Shown: positions 1 to 5,900 of the stretch, piece by piece
How the letters are laid out: each line of letters starts with the position of its first letter
How positions within the stretch are numbered: the stretch's first letter is position 1
Source: CAUPWF01 sp036656795
Lineage (GTDB): Bacteria; Bacillota; Clostridia; Lachnospirales; Lachnospiraceae
Direction: 5' to 3'
Assembly: GCA_036656795.1 (NCBI GenBank)
Contig: JAVXHR010000038.1
Span: forward strand, 1 to 8,998
DNA length: 8,998 nucleotides
Notes under the pieces: generated by a model
The model's database searches: none
What the model was told of the DNA's origin: nothing
The model's input: only the letters and a program-made list of their open reading frames with translations
Position numbers and translations under genes: made by a program

Positions 1-1
1 T

Positions 2-238
2 TCAATTACGAATAATCGAATCAATGGACCACTTTTAAATTACCATAAACATGCAGTTCTTCTAGCTTGGCATCCACTATCTTTTGCACTCAGTACCGAA
101 GGAACGACTGGATTATGCGTCTTGGAGAAGGACTTCAGGCAGAGGGCAATCACAGATCGTTATGCACACTCTGCATTCTGGTTTGAAACAGGTGCTACCA
201 ACATGCGAGAACGATATGTTGATTTACAGATAAACTAA
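2..238 (+). CDS. C-terminal part of an unrecognised protein, possibly a phage structural protein (partial at window edge)
   Basis: An open frame enters from the left edge and stops with TAA at 236-238, giving 78 residues. It has no start here, so it is the tail of a longer gene. Readable segments include LLAWHPLSFALSTEG near the middle and RYAHSAFWFETGATNMRERY near the end. The pattern of a hydrophobic 'AWHP..FAL' strand followed by a tail rich in aromatic and Arg residues reminds me of the C-termini of phage capsid proteins, but I cannot name a family with certainty. No signal peptide, membrane segment or catalytic motif is visible. Codon use looks coding and the frame is unbroken. The next 75 bases hold a strong hairpin and no obvious gene. 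If it is a capsid gene, the left edge is a prophage remnant; it could equally be another accessory gene. Confidence 0.5.
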   Translation, partial: SITNNRINGPLLNYHKHAVLLAWHPLSFALSTEGTTGLCVLEKDFRQRAITDRYAHSAFWFETGATNMRERYVDLQIN

Positions 239-267
239 ACAGGGGTGGATTTTAAAGGCAAACCAGT

Positions 268-290
268 GGAGCGGAACACAGTTCCGCTCC
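268..290 (+). terminator. 10-bp perfect stem-loop after the left-edge gene
   Basis: The arm GGAGCGGAAC (268-277) pairs exactly with GTTCCGCTCC (281-290) around a 3-base loop. It lies 30 bases after the stop codon of the left-edge gene, the right place for a terminator, and is far more GC-rich than its surroundings. No T-run follows, so if it terminates it is not a classic intrinsic terminator; an mRNA-stabilising hairpin is the other option. Confidence 0.5.
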
Positions 291-313
291 TGATTCCACA
301 CTGCGAAATAATC

Positions 314-326
314 AGTGGTAAACTAT
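314..326 (+). repeat. Left terminal inverted repeat of the MITE-like element
   Basis: The sequence AGTGGTAAACTAT is the exact reverse complement of 609-621. Identity falls off just inside the repeat, as expected for IS ends. If the IS21 habit of 5'-TG...CA-3' tips is applied, the tip could instead lie 2 bases inward, at 316. Confidence 0.7.
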
Positions 327-346
327 GGAAACTTAAATGCCGGTAA

Positions 347-526
347 TTATGGAAATATAATTGCCAAACTTATGAAAAAGTACTTGCCGTTTACAGCTTC
401 GGGTGTCATATCCCAATATACACCAACCGTTTCTCTGTTAATGCCCAACTTTCTGGCAGTTTGGCTCTTGTGGAATTTCTTCCTTTTATATTCTTGGATT
501 TTATAGTAATCCATCCATTTAGCCAT
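347..526 (-). pseudogene. istA: Truncated IS21-family transposase IstA, N-terminal HTH only
   Basis: Reading leftwards from ATG at 526-524 gives 59 residues starting MAKWMDYYKIQEYKRKK, followed by SQTARKLGINRETVGVYW. This is the N-terminal helix-turn-helix of IstA, which in intact IS21 elements recognises the element ends; the RKLGINRETVGVYW part is the second and recognition helix. A ribosome binding site (GGTGGAGAAAGG, 538-527) sits directly upstream. After 'DMTPE' the frame leaves the family and runs into the opposite end of the element, stopping at 347-349. IstA is normally around 400-500 residues, so the DDE catalytic domain is gone and no transposase activity is possible. It is a different subtype from the istA copy at 963-2080. 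Confidence 0.8.
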
Positions 527-606
527 CCTTTCTCCACCTCAGAATGACAGCATATCACTCGATGATGTTCAATAGGTGCTGGATTTTGTTTGCCTAAATC
601 TGCTGA

Positions 607-792
607 TTATAGTTTACCACTTACAGTATACCAAGGCTCTGTTTCATCCAACTGCTGTATGCCATATAGTTTTTCAAACTCTATCAAAAAATCTAGGTAC
701 TTCTGTTCGAGAAATGTTCTAAACTTCCAATAAACTGTATGGAGTCCATGTGCAACGTCAAATCCATTCCCAACAATATACAGTTTTTTCAT
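607..792 (-). pseudogene. abiH: AbiH-family abortive-infection protein, truncated after 57 codons by an IS-derived element
   Basis: From ATG at 792-790 the minus strand encodes MKKLYIVGNGFDVAHGL, then YWKFRTFLEQKYLDFL and LYGIQQLDETEPWYT. The opening 'LYIVGNGFD.AHGL.T.Y..F' is the hallmark N-terminus of AbiH proteins, which in lactococci confer abortive infection against phages; the 'GNGFD' loop is their most conserved segment. Intact members run to roughly 250-400 residues. Here coding stops at 622, exactly at the terminal repeat of the 314-621 element, which adds VSGKL and a stop. The rest of the gene is not found left of the element (1-313), so it has been deleted. No clear ribosome binding site precedes the ATG; a TTG one codon earlier is also possible. 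The gene is certainly non-functional in this form. Confidence 0.75.
609..621 (-). repeat. Right terminal inverted repeat of the MITE-like element
   Basis: This is the reverse complement of 314-326 with no mismatch. It marks the exact point where AbiH coding sequence ends: codons up to TAC ACT GTA are abiH-like, and the repeat then supplies a short foreign tail and a TAA stop at 607-609. Confidence 0.7.
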
Positions 793-824
793 CAAATGAG
801 TAATCTGGAGCGAAATCCATCACC

Positions 825-890
825 TGTCCGGTGTCAGGAAATCAACATTCCTATTTTTGAGAAATCATAATTCCAGTCTTTTGGAAATCA
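825..890 (+). repeat. Left end of IS21 with three 23-bp-spaced transposase-binding repeats
   Basis: The tip TGTCCGGTGTCAGGAAATCA (825-844) is followed by GAAATCA at 861-867 and 884-890, giving a strict 23-bp period with the copy at 838-844. This matches the layered end repeats known in the IS21 family and lies just upstream of the istA start. Confidence 0.7.
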
Positions 891-962
891 TTTTTCTATA
901 TATTTGCCTATAATGGAATAATGCATCGAATGATGTAAATCCATTATAAGGAGATCACTATT

Positions 963-2080
963 ATGACCAAGTATCGTGAAATCATAAGGCTAACAAGCCT
1001 GGGATTCACACAACGCAACATCATGGCAAGCTGTGGTGTTGCGCAAAAAAACTGTTGTAAAAGTCCAACATCGTACCAAAGAGTTAAATTTTGAATGGCC
1101 ACCGGAAGATTCTATGACAGATATTGTTTTAGGGAATCTATTGTTTCCTAAAAGTAGCAAAACGGCTACAGAAAAGCGTATGCCAGACTATGCTTACATC
1201 CGTAAGGATCTGCTCCGTAATGGAGTAAGCAAAAAGCTCCTATGGTACTGCTATTATTCCGGCCAGAGTGCGCGCACCCAAGGATAAGCCAAATGCAGAG
1301 GGCTCCGTTGAAAATATTTCCACTTGGATTATTGCAGCTCTGCGTGATGAACAGTTCTTTTCTCTTGCAGAATTAAATCGCATTATTAGTCAGAAATTAG
1401 AGAAATTCAATAAAAAGCTCTTTCAAAAGAAAGAAGGTAGCCGATTGGAACTCTTCCGCGACGAAGAACTGCCATTACTGGCTCCCCTACCTGCTACCTC
1501 TTTTGAACTGATGGACTGGAAACAGGCCACTGTTCAGTTTAATTATCACATATCCATCGACGGAATGCTATACTCAGTTCCGTATGAATACATTAAACGC
1601 AAGGTAGATGTCAGGGTAACTGATACTACGATTGAAATTTTTTACAACCATAACCGCATAGCTTCCCACAAAAGGCTTCATGGCAGAAAGGGTCAGTATG
1701 ACACTATTCTGGAACATATGCCGGAGGATCACCAGAAATATCTGGAATGGAACGGTGACCGTTTCCGTAAGTGGGCTGAGCGGATTGGCAACAATACGTA
1801 CAAGGTAGTGGATGCAATCCTTACCTCCAAACGTGTGGAACAACAGACCTATAAAGGCTGTATGGGACTTCTTAAACTGACTGATAAATATTCAGTCGAA
1901 CGATTAGAAGCAGCCTGTGAAAAGGCTCTCAGCTATACAGCAACACCTAGCTATAAGAGCATTAAAAACATCCTTACAGCAGGGCAGGATAAATCTGTTG
2001 ATACTGATTCTGAAATAAAACCAGCAAACACACAAAACAAGTATGGTATCACAAGAGGTGCCGACTACTATCGGAGGTAA
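963..2080 (+). pseudogene. istA: IS21-family transposase IstA, frameshifted and missing its catalytic core
   Basis: A good ribosome binding site (AAGGAG, 948-953) precedes ATG at 963. The N-terminus MTKYREIIRLTSLGF and the following HTH are in frame 3; at an A7 run (1045-1051) an extra A shifts the gene, and the expected sequence goes on as KTVVKVQHRTKELNF in frame 1. A second lesion lies at about 1243-1247: coding jumps from GVSKKLLW straight to GTAIIPARVRAPKDKPNAEG in frame 2. Judged from family knowledge about 130 residues are lost, including the first two acidic residues of the DDE triad; only the final Glu (codon 1298-1300) remains. The C-terminal part runs intact to ITRGADYYRR and a stop overlapping the istB ribosome binding site. 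The combined lesions rule out activity. Confidence 0.88.
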
Positions 2081-2085
2081 ATATA

Positions 2086-2388
2086 TATGCCAATCCGCTG
2101 CTTCTGATCATTGATGAATGGCTTTTACTGAAACCGACTGATAACGAAGAGAAGGATATATTTGAACTCCTGCATCGGAGACGTAAGAAATCTTCTACGA
2201 TTTTCTGCTCCCAGTATCTACAGGAAGGGTGGTATGAACAGTTAGGTGGAGAATCAAGTCCTCTTGCCGATGCCATACTGGATCGTATTGTTTATGACGC
2301 ATATAAAATCAACATCCAGAGCATTGACCCTTCAAAGGATATTTCCATGAGGGAAGTCTATGGACTAGACAAAAACATGAGCGAGTAA
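2086..2388 (+). pseudogene. istB: IS21-family helper ATPase IstB, C-terminal half only
   Basis: The GGAGG at 2073-2077 and ATG at 2087 are the natural istB start region, but that ATG frame ends after six codons. The real IstB sequence resumes one base away as NPLLLIIDEWLLLKPT, the Walker B region, and runs on through RRRKKSSTIFCSQYL and ADAILDRIVYDAY to SMREVYGLDKNMSE. IstB is an AAA+ ATPase of about 250 residues that directs IstA to its target; here about 100 residues remain. Walker A and the N-terminal domain are deleted, with the junction at about 2083-2091 just after the ribosome binding site. It cannot hydrolyse ATP or be initiated properly. Confidence 0.85.
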
Positions 2389-2407
2389 ACTCGCACTAAG
2401 CAACTGA

Positions 2408-2450
2408 TGATTTCCTGTTCCGGACATCTGATTTCCACATTTCCGGAACA
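2408..2450 (-). repeat. Right end of IS21, inverse terminal repeats
   Basis: Two tandem variants of the left tip occur in inverse orientation: TGATTTCCTGTTCCGGACA (2408-2426) and, from 2429, TGATTTCC..., ending TTCCGGAACA at 2450. A third TTTC-core copy (2452-2458) follows outside. The outermost CA at 2450 is the more likely tip. Confidence 0.65.
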
Positions 2451-2461
2451 GCGATTTCATC

Positions 2462-2725
2462 GCACAAGAATATTCAGAATCAGCTGGAAAGAAAAAAACT
2501 GTCCGAATTGCCAAAGCTGGAGCTTATTTAAAACCAATGCTGGTCCAATGTGCTCTTGCTGCAATTAAAAGTAAAAAGCAACCTTTTAATCCAACTGATT
2601 ATGAGGAATTGATGGGTCCTCATTACAATCAGCCTAAAGTAACATTAAATAATGCAAATGTTTTTGCTTACTTGGAATCTCAGGGCTATGATACTTCTTT
2701 ATTGGTTAAATGCAACGATAACTAA
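2462..2725 (+). pseudogene. IS110-family transposase, internally deleted C-terminal fragment
   Basis: The frame reads ESAGKKKTVRIAKAGAYLKP, then LVQCALAAIKSKKQP, then FNPTDYEELMGPHYNQ, and ends LESQGYDTSLLVKCNDN. The SAGKKK.VR...AGAYLKP..VQ block is the conserved Transposase_20 region of IS110-family DEDD transposases. In intact members about 40 residues (basic, ending in an 'AIIAI.RM' helix) stand between the KSKK.P and the NP..Y segments; here they are missing in frame. The N-terminal DEDD catalytic domain is absent too: recognisable sequence starts at about 2474, shortly after the IS21 right end. The remnant has no believable start or ribosome binding site. It records a separate IS insertion before or after the IS21 event. 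Confidence 0.75.
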
Positions 2726-2737
2726 TTTTGAAAAATA

Positions 2738-2775
2738 ATTTTAACTAAAGGTTCTTAAGAACCTTTAGTTAAAAT
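2738..2775. terminator. 38-bp perfect palindrome, probable bidirectional terminator
   Basis: The two 19-base arms (ATTTTAACTAAAGGTTCTT and its exact reverse complement) meet at 2756/2757. The A-rich left edge and T-rich right edge give a hairpin followed by a short T-run on either strand, although the run toward the plus side is interrupted. It sits between the plus-strand IS110 fragment and the minus-strand defence operon, which converge here, and is the natural stop for both. Confidence 0.7.
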
Positions 2776-2802
2776 CGGCTCAAAATCTACTGTTTTTTTC
2801 AC
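2755..2802 (-). CDS. 15-aa micro-ORF ending inside the terminator palindrome
   Basis: A GTG at 2802-2800 follows GAGGAG by five bases and opens MKKTVDFEPILTKGS, stopping with TAA at 2757-2755, the centre of the palindrome. It begins 18 bases after the stop of the 32-aa ORF on the same strand. Ribosome binding site and spacing are good, but the peptide is tiny. I recognise no family. It could be the head of a gene cut off when the palindrome or neighbouring IS DNA arrived, a chance reading, or a leader-like peptide tied to termination. Confidence 0.3.
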   Translation of the reverse strand: MKKTVDFEPILTKGS

Positions 2803-2820
2803 CTTTTCTCCTCGGGTTTA

Positions 2821-2919
2821 TTATTTCTTCTTAGGTTTTGTTTCTGGCAACTCATCATACATTGCATTAAACAAACCCGTCAAATATTCTTTATTATCAA
2901 CCTCATCTACCAACAACAT
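2821..2919 (-). CDS. 32-aa hypothetical protein directly downstream of the helicase-nuclease gene
   Basis: ATG at 2919-2917 is preceded by GAGGGGG (2934-2928) at eight bases, one of the best ribosome binding sites in the window. The product is acidic in its body (LLVDEVDNKEYLTGLFNAMY) and ends with a basic, lysine-rich tail (ETKPKKK). It starts 25 bases past the helicase stop on the same strand, so it would be co-transcribed with it. The frame is open further upstream to TTG codons at 2943 and 2952, the latter overlapping the helicase end, so a slightly longer form of about 40 residues is possible. No family is recognised, and no membrane segment or cysteine pattern is visible. It may be a real small partner, or the surviving tail of a larger gene replaced by the helicase operon. 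Confidence 0.5.
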   Translation of the reverse strand: MLLVDEVDNKEYLTGLFNAMYDELPETKPKKK

Positions 2920-2944
2920 TTCTTTTGCCCCCTCATAAGGCAAT

Positions 2945-5900
2945 TCATGCAAAATATTCAATCATAGCAACTTTCCCATCTAGTATCGTAATTATGTTGT
3001 CACTAATCATTACGTCAAATGCTTCCTTCAATGCAACTTGTATATTGCCCCCTGTTCTGCCAAATCCAAAAATTCTTGCAACTGCAACAAATAAATCTTC
3101 CTGTGAGATTCCATATGCATTGTTAAGTACCAATTTCATTGCTTCAATTATTTCTTCCTTTGCAATATGTTGTATTGGTCTATTATTGATTGCATTTGGT
3201 TTTCTAACCTGTGGCAGCTTACTTTCCTTCTCCCAGCAAAAATCTCCTTTTTTTATTACGCCTGTACTAAATCGAGAGAGAATATATTCAACCCCATTTC
3301 TCACTTTTACAGTTGCTTTTTGATTACCCATAAGCGGTGCCACCCTTTTGCATAATAATTCAAAATGAATAGGCGATTCAATTTGAACAACATAATTAAT
3401 TACACTTTTTAAATATGTATTATCATTATAATCACGATCCACTGACCAAATATCTGCCTCTACATATTCTGGAATCAAATGAGACATATCATTTTGTGAG
3501 ATCTCAATAGTCTCTACTGGAATCTCATAATTTATGATTTCTTCCTGTACTTCCCTTATTTCTGCTTTTTCAATCTCTGTATCGTCAATAAAATTTTTGA
3601 GTGATTTTTGAACTGCCGCAATTAATCTGTCGCCTTCATTTTGGGGATCTTTGATCCAATCTGTAGACCATATTCTATATATTTTCCATCCAATATCCTC
3701 TAAAATAGTCTGTCGCAATCTGTCTCTTTCTCTTGCTGTTCGCGATGAATGATATGTTGCCCCATCACATTCAACGCCTAAAATAAATCTACCGCTGAGT
3801 GTTGGATGCTTTACTGCCATATCTATTCTGTATCCTGAACATCCTACTTGTGTTGCAACATCATATCCATTTTTAATAAGGAAATCATATACAGATTCTT
3901 CAAATGGAGAGTCAACATTTACCACATTGGATACATTGACTTCTGCATCTAATGCTTTCTGTCCTTGAATTGCAAACTCAATATAGGAGCGTAACATTTT
4001 AACACCCTCAGAATGTGTCCTCTCCACACGTATATCTGTTGGTCGAATGGACCCCACCAGTTTAATGTTATATTTTGCTCTTGTTATTGCAACGTTCAAT
4101 CTTCGATATCCACCGTCCCTACTTAAAGGCCCAAAATTCATATACATAACACCATTGGGATCTTTTGCATACCCAATACTAAAAATTATTGTGTCCCTTT
4201 CATCGCCCTGTACATTTTCTAAGTTTTTAACAAAAAACGCATCCGGATTTTCTTCATTGAAAAAGTATTCATATTCTGAATGTTCAATGCGAATGTTTCT
4301 TATTGCCATTTCTACGGTATGTTGCTGTGCCTCACTAAATGTAATAACTCCCAATGTCCTATTAGGATTTGTTCTAATGTGTTCAAATACTAATTCTGCA
4401 ACTTTGATTGCTTCTTGCATATTTGATTTTTTTCCGCCTCTATCATACACACCATTTTCAACAAACACATATTCCACGCCGTTATCCTTTTCTCCTTCTG
4501 TAGGTGAAGGGAAAGTAATCAGGTTATGATTATAGATTTTTGCATTTGAAAAAGCAATTAAACTCTCATTTCTACTTCTGTAATGCCACTTCAACGTTCT
4601 ATCTGGTAAAATGGTACAAGCTTCGTCTAAAATGGATTCAAAAACATTGCTTTCCTCCACTTCATCATTCATATCAATATCAAAATCACTATCTGATGTA
4701 GTAGCAGCAAAAAAACTGGTTGGTGGTAACTGTTTTGTATCTCCTGCTATAATGACTTGTTTTCCCCTCATTATAGCTCCAATTGCATCTTCGGTATGTA
4801 CCTGTGATGCTTCATCGAATACAACCATATCAAAATCATAGCTATCTGCCTGTAAAAATAAACTTACCGACAGTGGCGACATCATCAAGCATGGTTTTAA
4901 AGCCATTAGCAAATTAGGTATTGTTCTAAATAATTTTCTTAATGGCATGATTCTTCGTTGTTTGTTTAATTCTCTTCGGAGTATTGCTACTTCATCACTT
5001 GCTGAAATCGTACGATTGACATCTGGTAATTTGGAAATCAGTTCCGTTTTAATTCTAGTTCTTGCAATTTTCATTTGTAGCAAATCCAATTTTCTAAATT
5101 CCTCAATCAAGCTTTCCTGGTTTCGTCTTCTGAAATTTGCTATCTCCAGGTGCTTAGGAATCACTGTATCCAACCAAACTCTATAAAATCTCTTTAAATA
5201 CACTTTTTGCATGATTTCGGCAGGAATTATATCTTTGTCACACTGGATAATAAACTCTTTTAATCCAGCTTCTTCACATTTTTTTCTTGAATTTGAATAA
5301 TCAATCCACTCTTCGAGTAAATACATATTAGTTGCGCATAATTTTATCCTATCACCAACATCAGATAATTTCTGATTACTTAAATCTTCTGTTTTATCAA
5401 ACAAATTCACAAACCAAGACCATCTATCTGCCATCTGCATAATTTTAATTTCTATACTCTGTGCAAGCTGTCCACAATTTTGTCGTATACTTTTATCCGT
5501 ACATATCTCATTGATAAATTTATCAGTAATTATGAATGCCTGACATGCCTGTTTGTATTCGTTTATCCATAATAATTGTTCCTTAATTCTACTCCAGCAG
5601 GTATTTAATCCATCATATTCTGTGATAAATATTTTTTTAAGTAGCTCTTCCTCCTCATTCATTTGTGACTCAATTTTATGAGTTTCTATTATCTTTTCTA
5701 GTACAGAAAAAAGTTTTGAACAATCAATACTTTCATCACAATAAAACTTGACTGTATCCACATTTCTACTAATACAATCAATAAATTGTATAATCGTCAC
5801 TGCCTTAGAGTACATCGTTTGAAATGTCATTAACTCATCCTGTTTTGACACAATTCTTTTTTCTTTACCTGTACAGTTTTTATAGGCTTCGATTCTGTTT

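Larger units (their letters stand above)
314..621. mobile_element. MITE-like, non-autonomous IS21-family deletion derivative
   Basis: A 308-bp unit is bounded by a perfect 13-bp inverted repeat: AGTGGTAAACTAT at 314-326 and ATAGTTTACCACT at 609-621. Inside, on the minus strand, is the beginning of an IS21-type istA with its own ribosome binding site; nearly all of istA and the whole of istB are missing. The element therefore keeps both ends but no transposition machinery, and could only have been moved by an intact relative acting in trans. Its right repeat joins directly onto an abiH coding sequence, so the outer border at 621/622 can be placed with confidence. I see no target-site duplication between the flanks (306-313 against 622-629), so the left flank may have been rearranged after insertion. 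Confidence 0.65.
825..2450 (+). mobile_element. Decayed IS21-family insertion sequence (istA-istB order, both broken)
   Basis: The element is marked by related ends: TGTCCGG...CAGGAAATCA at 825-844 on the left, and its inverse TGATTTCCTG..CCGGACA at 2408-2426 on the right, with a second variant ending CCGGAACA at 2450. The left end carries three GAAATCA copies at 838, 861 and 884, exactly 23 bp apart; the right end carries inverse copies at 2408, 2429 and 2452. Multiple end repeats of this kind are typical transposase-binding sites of IS21 elements. Both genes in the interior are defective, and the whole is only about 1.6 kb where intact elements are about 2-2.5 kb. The right tip could be at 2426 or 2450; neither gives a visible target duplication with the left flank. 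Confidence 0.75.

Noticed and set aside
315..506. Plus-strand 63-codon ORF inside the 314-621 element
   Set aside because: It is the antisense shadow of the IstA HTH fragment, which has a family match and a ribosome binding site.
758..820. Minus-strand 20-codon ORF (MDFAPDYSFDEKTVYC...) overlapping the abiH start, possibly the tail of an upstream gene
   Set aside because: It reads plausibly, but it is cut by the IS21 end at 825, has no ribosome binding site and no matching sequence beyond the IS21, so it cannot be supported as a gene.
838..890. CRISPR-like short repeat array (GAAATCA every 23 bp)
   Set aside because: The repeats are only seven bases, occur three times and belong to the IS21 end, where inverse copies are found at the other end.
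1041..1056. C-AAAAAAA-C run in istA as a programmed -1 frameshift site (A AAA AAC heptamer in the right phase)
   Set aside because: A -1 slip leads to CTG TTG TAA, an immediate stop. The restored reading frame needs +1, and later deletions prove the gene is dead, so a one-base insertion is the simple explanation.
1574..2276. Minus-strand ORFs across the IS21 remnant (89 and 75 codons)
   Set aside because: They lie opposite strongly recognised istA and istB coding sequence and show no family signal of their own.
817..2458. Target-site duplication around the IS21 copy
   Set aside because: Comparing the left flank (817-824) with the bases after either candidate right tip (2427 or 2451) shows no matching 4-8 bp direct repeat.
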